The notes: generated from the letters alone by a model not told the origin. A stretch of DNA of 64,000 nt from Sordariomycetes sp. S80-01Y (GCA_037042185.1 JAXQJY010000026.1:1426001-1490000), one strand, 5' to 3'. Shown: positions 32,620 through 44,951, counted from the stretch's first letter. Numbers and translations: made by a program.

Positions 32620-34843
32620 CTATCGTTCCCCCGACCCGTATCCATGAGTTCGATACTCCATCTCAAGGACCCAGTTCCCGTCAAAGTCGATGCCCCTTCT
32701 TATCTTGGTGCCGGCCTTCTTCCAAACCGCGCTACCAAGCCCCATGTCGGCGATGAAGAGTCGCCAGTCATCTTCGTGCGTAGAGAGCGGATCGTGCTCG
32801 TCATCGAGGGGAGGCGTCACGGCTTCGACGAGACCACGCTTCGGGGCGCCAATCGAGACGACGTAGCGGGGTTTGACGAAGAGGGGACTGCCGTCGATGA
32901 TGGCAATCTTGCCAGACGTTGGGTCGATGCCGGACGGTATGTCTATGGCGAGAACAAAAGCTTCGTTCCGGTTGGCCCATTCCATGAGCTCGTAGACTGA
33001 GGCTTGGTCTCCAACTCGAAGCTCTTCGAAGGATATTGTAAGACCCAGCATGCAGTCGATGATGAGGGAGACCGGCACCTTTGCTCCGGAAGCGGCATTC
33101 CTTCGAAGGTGCTCGAAGAATTCGTTCTTGCTGAGAACCTTTCCTCCGAAGCTCCGATACAGCTCGATTTGACGTCTTAGGTCTTCGAGCAAATCCCTTT
33201 CCCGCTCGATCCCGATCAGACAGATCACCACATCGATGTTCCTGTTCCGCATGTGTCGCGCCGCAGCAAGTGCGCGTACGCTTGACTTGTTGTTGCCGGC
33301 TAGTATGACCGTGGTTGAGCTGTCCAGTAATGCCCCGGCCGACGAAGAGGAGTTCGCCAGTTCGAAGCGAACCTTCATCGCTGGGTCCTTCAGGGCTTTG
33401 ACTGCAACTTCAGCAACGCCCCTTCCTGCATTTTCTGCCATCAAGTCCTCCGTGAAACCGACTTCGTTAGCAGCGATGTTCTCGAGGTTGAGCATCTGCA
33501 ACGTTGATATTGCTTCGATTCGGCGGTTCGTCGGTAGGAGATATAGCCCAGACTGATGGGTTTGCTGTCTACCATCAACATATACGCTTTTCAAAACGGT
33601 GTCATTGCTGCTTACAGCTGAGTTGACCCTGCTCAGGGGTTGTCCCCCCATCATTGCGCCACTTGCTTTGCGAGACTGAGATCGCCGCGACACGCCGTTC
33701 TTACTCTCCGCTCTGCGCAAGGGCGCCGCTCCCCTGAACTCTCGCCCACTGAGCCTCTCGCCCTCAGGCAGTCCATCGTCAGCCTCACTGTTCCAGAAGT
33801 CCGTCCCTGTCTTGGCAATTCCTGAGGGGGGCATCTCCAACACATTCTCTGTGTAGTGCAAGTTCTTCCCATTATTTGTCCCGGGTTTGGGTCGGCGGTT
33901 ATGTGAGACCAGGCGATTCGACTCGTCAACTTGGTCGTCTTTCCGCATCTGGTCAAAGATCGTGCGCTTGTCAAACTTGGCGAGGTTGTTCTCGAAGTCG
34001 AAGTCGCCCATCTCTTCCGTGACCTCTGCGGACTCCCAATCTTCACCCCCCTGCCTTCCACGAGTCTTGCGCTTCAACGAGTGGAAGGGCTGGAAAGAAG
34101 CCGTGCTCTGTAGCATGGGTGTCTGCCGCCAGCCCTTGCCTCGACCACTTCGCGGCGCCGTCTCGGCATGGGAGCTAGCTGCATCGGAGTCCTGGGCCGA
34201 CTGTGTCTTATTCTTCCGCCGCCTCCTCTTCTTCTTCGACTTGTCGTCTTCGGTATCTGTGGGCTTACCGCTCTCCTCATGCTTGCCGTTCTCGATGTGG
34301 AGCCCATTCAAGGACTCAGCAACATCCTGAATGGGCGTCAGGGGCTTATTATTCAGGCCTTTGCCAACGTGTATGCCCCTGAGCACACCAGGCAGCTCGC
34401 TCTCGACCAATTCTATCTCTCCCTTCGGCGAGATGCTCTGCAGCTCGGCGGTGCTCGCAGAGATTGGGGCTTTCGACCGGCCGAGACTCAGAATCGCGGG
34501 ATCGTCGAGCGGTGCTTGTACGGGCTGAACAGGAGGGGCTTGCTGAGCGACCGGGGCGGTGGCGACCTCCGTGTAGTAGCTGTGTTGCTCGTGAGACGGG
34601 ATCTGCTCGAGGGCCGCAATGTTCGTGGCGTTGATGACCATCTGCGGCGCCCAGTCGGTCGTGCCTGGAACAGTCACTACAGATGTCAGTACCTTAAAAA
34701 CCTTCCAGGGCCTCAGGGGAAATACCATTCATCAATGTGAGGGAGCTGCCCGGCACGAGATCGCTCACATAGCCATTGAGCTCGTATCCAGCCGGTTGGG
34801 CCAGAACGACCTTCATATGAAGGCCAACGAACTGCGCCGCCAT
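32620..34843 (-). CDS. edc3: Enhancer of mRNA decapping Edc3
   Basis: Two exons, 34726-34843 and 32620-34664, are joined over a 61-nt intron (donor GTATTT, acceptor TTCCAG) and give 720 residues. Edc3 is a P-body scaffold that binds Dcp2 and the helicase Dhh1 and promotes mRNA decapping. The first exon starts MAAQFVGLHMKVVLAQPAGY and, with the next ~25 residues, forms the divergent LSm domain (about 1-65). A long linker with a basic KKKRRRRKNK patch follows. The FDF domain (about 255-340) begins with FDFENNLAKFDK. The YjeF_N Rossmann-like domain occupies about 415-700, with NIAANEVGFTEDLMAENAGRGVAE and ALDIPSGIDPTSG-type segments (AIDIPSGIDPTSGK here). Domain order is canonical. The first exon is supported because it restores the LSm start in frame. 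Confidence 0.93.
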
Positions 34844-36175
34844 TTTGAGTCGGTAGCGATGGAATGCGAGATCCCAAAGCGCAAGCCTCTCCCGAGCGGA
34901 CAGCTATTCTGATGTGCTGCAATGCCGCAAGTCTGTCGTCGTGGTCGGTGCAATGGTGGAGTCTGTTGGTACTGTTCCGTCACGAGAAGGAACACACCGC
35001 GTCCTCGAGGACTGCGGGCGGAGGACACGAGGCTGCTCGAAGAAATGAAGTCGCGACTCGAGCACGTCGGTTTGGCAGCAAGCGGTGGCGGTGGCCGTGC
35101 TCGCGGGCGCTGGTAAATGAGTACGGAGGGCCGCGATCGCCCCTAGTCGTCGCTCTCGAAACTTTCCAGCTGTCGAGTCAAAGAGCCTCCCAGAGACAAT
35201 TTTCTTTTTTGGTTCGTTGAGCGCGTCTATCGTACAGTCGTGAGGGGGAGGGAGAAATAGAAGGAGAGAAGAAGGTGGGAAACAATGGTTGCAGCAGCGT
35301 CTTCCTTGGTCGATCGCAGCTCCTCGGACTAGTCGCAAACGAAACAAGTCAAAAGCGTCTCGCCGGTGGAATCTTAGTCAAAATGAGGCCCAGGAGCCTC
35401 CCGCCCGGCGGAGCGGGATCTCCACTGCCGCCTATCGATAAGGCGCCTCCCGCAAACCAGCTGAGGTGGGTGACTGGGCGACCACGAGGAGGATTCAGGA
35501 CGGATGCATGGCGTGCAGATGATTCAACGTAAGACGGGCGCCGGGCGACCAGGTACCGATGCATTGATTCGCTGAGCGGTGTGCCGTAGGTCTGATTGCT
35601 GCGTGCTCTGTGCCGGGCAAGGCTGCGCTATGAGAGACGTCGGTCGGTCTCAGCTGCTGACGTGAGGGAGACGGTGGACGTCATCGCAGACGCTCTTCGG
35701 CTCACATTCGCAAACCCGACCATTGCGAGACGCCTGAAGCAGAGCCCGAAATAGAAGGGGATGACGGTGGGTGCGAATATCAGGATGGATGAGAATGTTG
35801 ACAGTAATCTTCGCAGATCCCCCGTCCCGAGCCGTGGCGCGCGATCCTCTGGAAATACCTTGGCTACCGAATCTACATCCGAGGAGTTCCTTGCAGCTCG
35901 CGTCCAGGGTCCATCTCTCCTGGATTAAGGATCACCGCTGCATGAGGAAACGCGCGAATCGGCCTGAGCCATGTGATTTGCTCCAGTCTGGTACAATGCC
36001 TATATACAGGACGGAAATGTTCATGGATTGAACAGGGTCTATGTGACACGACTTGCGAAACCGGAGAGTATGCTTCGACGACTCGAAAGCACAGGCCGCG
36101 TTTATAGATCGTACCAAGTCACGATCGCTGTATCTATGCGCCGGACCCCTTCCAAAACAGACCTGCTTCTAATCA
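34844..36175. other. Spacer between edc3 start and PIF1 stop
   Basis: About 1.3 kb holds the edc3 promoter (left) and the PIF1 3' flank (right). The frames present are short or compositionally biased, and none is recognised. Confidence 0.45.
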
Positions 36176-38739
36176 TTAAAACCCGAACGACGCCAATGCC
36201 TCTTCATCCGCGCTCAGGTCGACCACCTTCTTGGCAGCCGCAGGGGGGTCAGCAGCGCCCTTCTTGTTCGCGATGAAATCCCCCACGCTGTTCGACGTTC
36301 CCCTAGCTGCTTCTTCAGCGCTGTACAGCCTGTCGTAGAATTGCACCACCTTCGGGTGCGCCATGACTCTTGCTTTGTTGAAGTTCATAACCTGCAGACC
36401 GTGCTGACTCGTTGCCCGACTGAGCGCGACGTACGCCTGTCCCTTCTCAAAGACCTTGCCGAGATCGACAGTAACTCTCTCCAAGGTTTGGCCTTGAGCC
36501 TTGTGGATGGACAGCGCCCAAGCCAGGATCAGCGGCAGCTGTGATCGCCTTGCTTGGACTTCGCCGTTAGGCAGTTCCACCTTCCACTCCTCAGGTTGGC
36601 AGAGGATAATCTTGGCCGTGCCGTACACATCCAGAAATTTGACAACAGGGTATAGCTGGCCTTCTCCCGAAGATGCACCAGGATTGTCCTCTGGGTCGAA
36701 CTTGCTCTTAAAGCTTGCTAGCTTCCTCCTTGCCTTTGCCATGGCGTCGTCCATCTCGCCGTTGTAATCGCCGCCGTCTTGCATCTCGAATGCTTTTTCA
36801 TCGGAAAACGCAATTACTTTGCCGAGGGTGCCGTTCACAAGGGTCTCGTTCAGATTCTTGATCAGCATGACCTGCGCGCCGATCTTGAGGTCAAGAGTCT
36901 TGGGCGACATCATGTTCGCCAACACCTTGTCGCGTACTTGAGGGTCGCCCGTGTCAATAGCCTCATAGCGCCTCAGCTGCCCGGGCAGCGCCCTGAGCCG
37001 GTTCTCGTTAGAAGCCTCCACTTGATTCCGGGTTGGATATAGTTGCGCCATTTCCACGCCGTCCTCGAATGTGAGGGGCCTGGAAAGAGCCTTGAAGGAT
37101 CTCTCAGTCTCGGGCGAGATTTTGCCAACACGCATCTCGTTGAGCATCCGAGCAAATTCAGGATCACGTTGACGGAACACTTCAGTAAGTCCAATGGTAT
37201 GGTCGATGGAAGTATTCCATGTGGACGCGTCAAAAGCGAATTTGACCAGGTCCTTGGCGCCGTTGCCCCCCTTTTCGGGAACTGGGGGCAGCTGGAAGAA
37301 GTCGCCGGTGATGATGAGCTGTATGCCACCCCATGGCCGTCCATTGTTGCGGATGGTGCGTCCAATTTGCGACAGCTTGTCGAACAGATCGCCATCAACC
37401 ATCGAGACTTCATCGATGATCAAACACTTGACCTTCAGCCAGCGGTTCTTGGCTTTCGGGTTGCGGCGGATCTTCTTGATGAGCGCCGGTGCTGGATCTT
37501 TCCCAAGTCCGATGCCTGGATGCGTTAGATTCATTTCAAAGCGACCGAAACATTCAACGTACCTGAAAAGCTATGTAGTGTCGTGCCCCCAATGTTGCAG
37601 GCCGCCAATCCAGTGGAGGCGGTCACGGCAACGCGCTCAGGGTCGCGAGCATACTTCTTTTTGAGTTCCTCGATGATGGCACGCATCAACACAGACTTTC
37701 CTGTACCAGCAGCACCCGTGAAGAAAACGCTCTGCCCTCGGTTTACTACCAAGTCCATCACGTGTTTCTGCTCTCTGCTTAAAGAAAAGGCCTTGGCTAC
37801 AACAGTCGGCCCTTCAGCGGCAGCTGGGGCCTCCGTTTCTACCTCCACCTTTGATGGCTGACGCTGGTTCTTAAGCTGACGTTTTGACTCCTTCACTGCG
37901 CTTTCTGACTGTTCCCATAGGTTTTTCTTGTGCTTTTGAGCTGGCGTGCTAGTCACATCATCTTCGGCGGTTGCTCTTTTCCAGGGAAGGACTCGCTTCT
38001 TTGGAGCTGGCGCTTCCAAAGAGTCGTTCTCTCCCGAGGACTCACGCTTCAAGGAGGTGGTCGACATTGCGGACGCAGAGCGCTGAGTTTTTGGCGGGAG
38101 CCAATGCGCTGGCGGCGAAGAAGACCAAGGCACTTCTTGCGCTGATACCGAAGATGGAGGGATGTTCTCCTTGGCGACAGGGTCGATCTTCTTGGCTGGG
38201 TTCGGTGCTGGAGCTGGCATAGCGTTGGGCATTTCGAAGTCGAGGTCTAGATCAGCGTCATCGTCGAAGTCGTCTGCGAAGAGCTCCACTGAGTCGGGGA
38301 CATCACCCTGTGGTCCAGTAAGATCTATCACCCCATCGTCTCGATGACTGAAAGAACCAGAGCTCCCGCATAATGCAGCTAAGCGGTCATTGTTATGGCC
38401 CCTCTGGATTGAAGTCCCCCATCTGTGGGAAGACTGCTCGTCGAAACTTTCGGTCCTCGCCGACGCAGGAGCAGAGCCGTGCGTGCCTGGCTTCTTAAAT
38501 TGGTCCCTGATATCCGCAGTGGCGGCCGGGCTGCTGGAAGGGAACAGCTGCTTCGACAAAGGGTTACGCGGAGGCGGGTTTGCCTGGTGCTCCTTATTTG
38601 CCCGGGCCAGCATGTTGTCTGAGTGAGGTGGTGCTTGCAGGGTGGCGGAGGTGTGAAGGGCGGGCTGGGAAGCTGTTCGGAAGATGCTGCGACGGGTCGG
38701 CGAGGATCGAATTGGAAGGCTAGTGATTCTTGCTTTCAT
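36176..38739 (-). CDS. pif1: PIF1 family 5'-3' DNA helicase
   Basis: Two exons, 37563-38739 and 36176-37515, joined over a 47-nt intron (donor GTACGT, acceptor ATCCAG), give 838 residues. PIF1 is an SF1B helicase acting in mitochondrial DNA upkeep, telomerase removal and G-quadruplex unwinding. The start is the first true ATG and opens a basic Ser/Arg-rich, acid-free presequence ([20 protein letters not shown]) that looks mitochondrial. A second Met at residue 43 could start a nuclear form. Helicase motifs: Walker A GAAGTGKS near 342; motif Ia TASTGLAA near 375; the split LHSFSG/IGLG region at the splice site; Walker [11 protein letters not shown]; motif [12 protein letters not shown]; and motifs [16 protein letters not shown] and YVALSRAT near the C-terminus. 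The first 300 residues are disordered. It ends with a short acidic tail ([13 protein letters not shown]). Confidence 0.93.
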
Positions 38740-39417
38740 ATAAAAACCGGCGAAAGGGCGATGGACTGTTGACGCGTGATCATTGGAAGGTTCGTGACGT
38801 CGTGACTGCGAGTGTGTCCGAATTCGTCGAAAGTTTGGGAACTTGCAACGCGTCTGGCGACAAGTCAAGAATTGCCCACGCCCGCATGGACCATCCCAAG
38901 TGAATATGCGAGTGGTTGAGAATGGTTGTCGAGGCGCAGGGGCGGACAGTCGTGGTCGGGTGGTGGATGAGGGGGGTCACTGTTGCTGATTCGAATAGTC
39001 CGAGTCGCGTTGATTGATTGTTGGAGGTGGACGCGCCGTTGTTCCCAGCGCGCAATCAGCGCGAACTACGGGGCGAGCACGTGATCCCTCAGCCAAACAA
39101 CACTTGGTCTGGCAGTTGGCAGCTTTGAAATTCGTCAACCACTTATCGCATTTCCTGTGCGATCAATTTCTTGCTTTAGTATGGCGCATGTTGTGCTGTG
39201 CGGTTGCTTGCGTTTGGCGGTCTCTCCAGCAATCATTTTCCTTAGTGTTCGTTGATCAGGGAAACCAAGCTCACGAGTGAGTATGTTCATTACGTTGGAA
39301 GCATGTCATGTTAATTCATCAAAGCTCAAGCGACCGCGAGCAAGTAAAATCCAAGCGACAGAGAGAAACTAAAGTCGCAAAGTAAAAGAACAAATGTCCA
39401 TTGCCGGAAGGGTAAGT
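38740..39417. other. PIF1 promoter and 3' flank of the Gln/Pro-rich gene
   Basis: About 680 bases. No coding frame is supported. The PIF1 coding frame remains open upstream to a TTG at 38868, but with no ATG. Confidence 0.45.
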
Positions 39418-41940
39418 TTACTCCCCCCAGTAAGATGCTGCTCGCCCTCGCCCTAGGGTGCGATAACCGTCATTCACGAGAACTCTTCCCGTGGGCCTGC
39501 CATAATTCAGACCTGGAGCCCCATCGGCAAATCGCGTATGCTTGAGATCGTCGTCTCCATAGTACTCGCGGCCCCGGAAACGGTCTCTAAACCCTCGCTC
39601 CAACCTGTCCGGCCCAACAAAGGCCCTGCGGTCCGCGCCACCAAATCCTCTATCCAGCCGCAGACCATCGAGATCCTCCGATAGTCTGTCTAGGTCGTCT
39701 TCCCCGAACATGGCACGCCTAGCAGAGCCGGGTGAGACTCGTCTGAAGTCCATACCGTTGCCACCCCTCATCGTTCGAGGGTCGTCAAAGCCGTCCATCA
39801 TTGGGCGGCGAGGCAGCGGCTGGTCGAAGTCACTCAGCACTGTTCTTCTAGGGAAGGATTCTCGCGGCATGTACTCGAAGTGATCTGAGTAAGCCCTTCT
39901 AGGAGGAGAACGGTGACTGAAGTCTCCGGTCATCTTCCTCCCCAGCATCTCGTGGTCGAAGCTGTTCAGCCTTTGTCGTGCGAACTGATCAGAATCATCC
40001 ATAAAGTGCCTTGGTGTTGTGCGACCGAATTCCTGCTGCCTCAAACCAGATCTCGAAGGGGTTCTCATGGCTGATCTTGGGTGGTAGGTTGGCGGTGAGA
40101 CGGGCCGCGGGTACGGAGCCGCTTTGCTGTGTTCGCGAGAGGGCACGCCGTATACTTTGTGATCACGGCCTCGGCTGCGTGTTTTGTCCCGAGAAGCCTT
40201 GGGCTGGCGGTTGCTGCGACGACCACGCGAGCCCACTGACGAAGCAGGCGTCTCTATGCTGGTGTCACTATCGCTGTCACTGTCCCTGTCTGAGAAAGAG
40301 CTCCTGGAAGACCGGGGTGACGTCGGGAAGACGCGAGGCGATGGTCCACGGCCCTTGGTAGGACGTCCGTGCATAGGAGGTACTGGGGGAACGTTTTTCT
40401 GCTGAGCGTTGTAGGCCTGAGGGCGGATGCCTTGGTTGGGCATATTGCCCCGTCCCATGGGGCCGTTTTGCACCCCAACTCCTTGTTGGAAAGCTTGAGG
40501 TGCCCCCGATTGGCCTGGTCGTGCTTGTGGGTGTTGACCAGCTGGCGCAAACCCTTGGTCCCCCTGTTGGAACCTTTGGTTTGGCTGGACGCCACCATGC
40601 TGACCTTGGTTCTGGGCATACTGTGCCTGAGGAGGGAAGGCTTGCTGCTGGTTGGGAGCTCCTGGATGCTGTTGCACACCGCGTGGCATGTTAGTCATTG
40701 GCTGGTTTTGGCCGAAGCCCCCTTGGGTTTGATGGCCGAACTGTTGTTGAGACGGCACACCCGCTTGCTGTGGCATATTGTGTTGAGCACCCTGCTGACC
40801 GAAGTTCGGTGGCATTTGGCCAGCCTGATGATTACCTATGGGTTGTTGCTGGCGAAGGCCGCCCTGCTGACCGGGATGCTGTCCTGTACCGTTGAAAGGC
40901 TGTTGCGACGGGAACCTGGGTGGCGTGCGTGGCCTGTCCCAGTCGTCATTGCCATTCTGGTAATCCTCCCACATTTGGAGACAGTTGACGCCATCGCGAG
41001 GCTTTCTCCTGAAGTAAGCAGTGATGGAGTCGGTCTGCTTCTGGGTCTTGGTCTTGGGCTTTCTGTACTTGGGGGTCTCGTACAGACTGAACCCTTTTTT
41101 GTACTTGTCCTTATTTCTCTTGTCCTTGCTCGAGTATCGGCCGTGACTCCGGCTGCTGCGGCTATGACTCCTTCGTCGATCTTCCCCAAAGTGCTGCTCT
41201 GCAAAGTAGGGAGAGACTTCCACCCTCTTGATCGACTGGTGGAATTGTTTCAACTCATAGCAATAGGATTCCGGGTACTCTTCCTGGTCCTCGAGCTGCT
41301 CTTGGGCGTATTGGATTTGATCCTGGATCTGTGTGGCCAGCCTTGCTTTCTTATCGGACACGGGCTCGGTGTCCAGCTGCAAGTCGCATACCCTGCGCGC
41401 TGCCTCTTCTTGGGAGACCCCTGTATCTTCACTGTGTTTTGCGCGGGCCCACGTGGGTACGACGTAGTTGCCCTCGTGGTCGATTCCCGCTGTATCTCCA
41501 TCTTTCTTGATAGTCCAAACCACGTAAGACGACAATGCGTTGCGGGCTTCGTGCTCACTGGTCACTCTGGTTCGAAGATCACATATTTGGGTCCTTGGCT
41601 GTGTACGGCGCTCCAAAGCATTGTGGACCACGGGTCTAGCGCGACGAGCGGAACGGCCCTGGGGTGAATGGTGTTGGGACATGCCCTGTAGGGTGGGCGA
41701 CGAAAGGTCATGCGATCCAGAACGGCCGTAATGGGGTCGTGCGTACGCTGCGCCCTGATGGTCGCCTACTGGACGCATTTGTCCTCCAGGATGTCCTGTG
41801 GGCATCTGGCCCATGGGGGGATGAGGTGGCGGAGTTGGGCCCGCGTGGTTCATGTTACCGAATCCGGGCTGGAAGGGCTGCTGTGACTGGCCCTGCGGCC
41901 TTGGGGGTAGTTGAACGAACCCTTGGCCATGCGTGTTCAT
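39418..41940 (-). CDS. Large disordered Gln/Pro-rich protein, unknown function
   Basis: This is an intronless frame of 840 residues from the first true ATG (MNTHGQGFVQLPP). It falls into parts: a Pro/Gly/Gln N-terminus (1-110); a more ordered, conserved-looking region at about 112-235 with charged helices (SYVVWTIKKDG, EEAARRVCDLQLDTEP, ESYCYELKQFHQSI); an Arg/Ser/Lys patch; a short block around 280-325 (YETPKYRKP, SITAYFRRKPRDG, LQMWEDYQNG); a 190-residue Gln/Gly/Pro-rich prion-like stretch (about 330-530); and a C-terminal RS/RD-rich region with repeated FD, RR and MxDxF-type segments. The composition suggests an RNA- or condensate-associated protein, but this is inference. Codon use and length of the open frame support a real gene. 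I do not recognise a named family. Confidence 0.75.
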   Translation of the reverse strand: MNTHGQGFVQLPPRPQGQSQQPFQPGFGNMNHAGPTPPPHPPMGQMPTGHPGGQMRPVGDHQGAAYARPHYGRSGSHDLSSPTLQGMSQHHSPQGRSARRARPVVHNALERRTQPRTQICDLRTRVTSEHEARNALSSYVVWTIKKDGDTAGIDHEGNYVVPTWARAKHSEDTGVSQEEAARRVCDLQLDTEPVSDKKARLATQIQDQIQYAQEQLEDQEEYPESYCYELKQFHQSIKRVEVSPYFAEQHFGEDRRRSHSRSSRSHGRYSSKDKRNKDKYKKGFSLYETPKYRKPKTKTQKQTDSITAYFRRKPRDGVNCLQMWEDYQNGNDDWDRPRTPPRFPSQQPFNGTGQHPGQQGGLRQQQPIGNHQAGQMPPNFGQQGAQHNMPQQAGVPSQQQFGHQTQGGFGQNQPMTNMPRGVQQHPGAPNQQQAFPPQAQYAQNQGQHGGVQPNQRFQQGDQGFAPAGQHPQARPGQSGAPQAFQQGVGVQNGPMGRGNMPNQGIRPQAYNAQQKNVPPVPPMHGRPTKGRGPSPRVFPTSPRSSRSSFSDRDSDSDSDTSIETPASSVGSRGRRSNRQPKASRDKTRSRGRDHKVYGVPSREHSKAAPYPRPVSPPTYHPRSAMRTPSRSGLRQQEFGRTTPRHFMDDSDQFARQRLNSFDHEMLGRKMTGDFSHRSPPRRAYSDHFEYMPRESFPRRTVLSDFDQPLPRRPMMDGFDDPRTMRGGNGMDFRRVSPGSARRAMFGEDDLDRLSEDLDGLRLDRGFGGADRRAFVGPDRLERGFRDRFRGREYYGDDDLKHTRFADGAPGLNYGRPTGRVLVNDGYRTLGRGRAASYWGE

Positions 41941-44900
41941 GGTTGCGGGATACCTAGGGCGAGCACCGAGTCCGTAGGCCAAGGAGTCCTGGTCACCGGT
42001 GGATACAAGGCGACACCGTGGTAAGGCGTCGGTGAAGGAATACTTAACGCCCAGGGTCGTAGTTAGATATGGTCAATTGATCGACATACAACTATTATGC
42101 CTTGTAGGTTTTGTGTATGGAATTGTGAGGCAAAGGAGGTGGTTTCTATTCAAAGAGGAACGTCTGCCTTATAACCATAGCCCCCCTCGTTCCCGATCAT
42201 TTCGCTTTTATCATCTTCACACCCTCATTCTCCGCAACTGTGTCCTTGGGCCTTCCTTCAGAGCCTGCTGCTCATAAACTTGCAGACGACGCGCCATGGG
42301 CTGGCCCGCCTCACTTTACGCGTCTCGACTCTGTTGACGAATCAACCGCTGCGCGGCCTGCATGTCCTCAATACGTGCCGGGCAAACGCCTCTGGATGAG
42401 GGGTCAAACACACTTGCAGGAAACGGGCCACTTTGGTTCGCTTGAAGGCAGACAAGGCAAATCAGGAATATGCGGAGTGCGCCTTGGTTTGGTCGAGCTC
42501 GATGTATGTGGACGAGGTGGATCGCGGTCACCCTGCCCTCCTTGGGCGAGGCCTTGAGCATCTGGTGGTGTTGCACGGTCGGTTCGTCCAGTCGTTTTGA
42601 GGGATGCCTAGGTCGGCACCTCGTCTTGACAGGCGGTGTGAAAGTCCGGAATGCTCCCCAATCGATCAAATTGGCAACTTTGGTGGCTATCGCTTTCGAG
42701 GTGTGCGGTCTTGTCGACGTGGCAGGTCATCGGTGTAGACCACATGATGAGAACTGCCAGCGCGGCTCTTGGGATAGCTTGGGACGGAAATCGGAGACGA
42801 CAGTACATTGGGGAATAAGAAACTAGACCGATCATTCTGAGGCGTGCTTCCTTTCGCATTTTCACCGAATACACGGTTCGTTGGCTTGAAAATCCGCCTT
42901 GCTTATTCTATCACATCTGACGCCAACCCCACGAACCTCAAGATAACATCTTCACTGAAACTGCACTTTGCCACAATAGTCATCAAGGGTCCTTCGTCAT
43001 ACTCAACCTTCAGGCAATGGAAGAGATCACATCCTAGCTTTGCTTGTGTCACACCTGGGAGGGTCAGCCCTCGACCGCGCCTCGGTGACCGGACGCCTAC
43101 GGTGTTTCCCCCATGGGGCCAATCACCTGTCTTATCTATGTCTATTCTAACCAAATGAAGGAAAGCGTAGAACGGAGAAAGAGATGCCCGTCAGGAAGTG
43201 AGGGTGGGGGATGACAGCCCTTCCTTTGAGGCGTGTAAGTGGTGTCTACGCCCGGCATGACAGACGTTGAGTGGACGGACGGGCCAGCCGGGTCGAGCCG
43301 TCCCTTGGAACCCGTTAGCAAGGAGAGTTCCAATAGTGGTCTGGGGTTGTGGCGATGTCTCAAATACAAATGTTCTTACTCTTCGAGGCCTACGCTAGTG
43401 GGTAATGCACGGGACGTACTTCAAAGTCTAGACTAGGTTGGTGCTTGATGAAAGCATGGTCTCAGAGTCCGTGTTGAGGGCTAGAACGTCCGCAATATTC
43501 AAATACCAGGCAAGACTTGCTGGTAGCCGTTCGAATATGGATTGAACATAGACTAAGTGAGGTAATCGCCGTCACCAGGCTCGGGGATCTGCAAATGCCA
43601 CTTGCCGGTGACGCTGTTCCCACGGTGATAAGACGACGGGGGTCAGGATTTGATGAAATCCTCCGATTAAACCAGCATAGATTACTACCCTACGACAGGT
43701 GGGGATTTTTGCGGCTCAAAGGACCATCAGCTGGGACATGTTGGGCAGCAATATGGTGTTGAACTAAGGGGACGTGAGAGAGAGGCAGGGTCGTATGCAA
43801 CTTAACCCAATGCGAGTCATGCCGGCTGAAGCTCACTATCAAGGATCATCCTCTTTGTCAGTTGACTACGCTGTCGATGTTTCACACCAGTCAGATCGAC
43901 CGTTGAATGGTCCGCATGGTAAGGCGTCTGCAGGACGATACGTGGCGGCAACCTCGAAGCCCATTCGCCAAAGCATGCTCGGATGACAGGAATGGACGCC
44001 TAAGTGAGTCACAAGAGCCAGATTCCAATTCTTAGCCTCATATGAGAAATTGACTTTCGTGACTGCAGCCGTCTTTCTCCATAGTGAGGCTCTGCGCGTC
44101 GAAGTCCCCGGCCCCTTTTTGCGAGACTACTCCCTCCCCGGCTTGGTCGTCCACGCATAGTTGGCTCGGATTCGACGCACATGAGCCCAGATATCCCAGG
44201 TCCATTGTAATCCACAGCAAAACACATAGGTCTGGACTTCACGCTGGTATCTCTGGCTGCGGAGAGATTGACGAATTCGTCCTTGAATTGCACCAGCGTC
44301 TGGGCTACCCTGCGGTGGATCATTGATCCTACACATCGAGGGCTACCACTAATACTATTGAGGAGTATTACAAATAAAATCTATTGGTAATGGCGAGAGA
44401 GCAGAGATCAAATGAGAATAATACGGTGCCAAGTTTTTCAATCCAATAGCTCATCTGAGGTATTGTCCGCGTCATTTGAGCAAAGAATCCAGCACTTAGT
44501 AGATTCGCATACATAAATCACGTCCTGACGGAGCTTCAGCCAACTTCACCTAACAGTATAGCCGACTCAAAAGCTGACACTGTACCAACTTTACACAAGA
44601 TGACAAATGTACAATCTCCTTCGAAACCGCCATCTTCTCTTGGAGCCCCTTCCCTCGGGACCAAGTGGCTCATAGCAGTGAGGTTCGGTCACTGTTAGGC
44701 ATCCCGCCCTCAGGCCACCACAGAACTAACAGGCACCCGACCAGCGGGCCTTGTGGAGCCACGAATCCCGAACCCCGGATTGGCCGGCCGAACAACGACG
44801 GTCCAACGCCACCGTACACCTGCCCGCCAGCGCCAGCGCCAGCGCCCTTCATTGATCAGCAACACATTTCAAGACATACAAAGAAAACACGGGTAGGCAG

Positions 44901-44951
44901 CGGCACCTCTTTCGACGCTCCGTCCCATCTAATCTCCACAGCGAGGCGGCC
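41941..44951. other. 3-kb gene-poor interval
   Basis: This interval lies between the divergent start codons of the Gln/Pro-rich gene and the RING gene, so it holds both promoters. Only short frames occur and none is recognisable. Just before the RING gene, a short GCCAGC-type run lies near 44826-44846. A middle portion (42.0-44.5 kb) shows nothing I can name. Confidence 0.45.

Noticed and set aside
34665-34728. EDC3 start at 34728 with an MVFPLRPWKV-like N-terminus
   Set aside because: That sequence is intron. Splicing to the upstream exon at 34726-34843 restores the expected LSm domain in frame.
38740-38868. Upstream extension of PIF1 to 38868
   Set aside because: It opens with TTG, not ATG; the first ATG at 38739 begins a good presequence. 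The same reasoning removed the non-ATG extensions of palH (30535), the Gln/Pro-rich gene (41982) and the DUF3716 gene (1702).
40369-41667. 432-codon plus-strand frame opposite the Gln/Pro-rich gene
   Set aside because: Gln codons (CAG/CAA) read as Leu/Val/Trp on the other strand, giving a spurious hydrophobic, membrane-like protein. The minus frame is longer and has a sensible start and stop.
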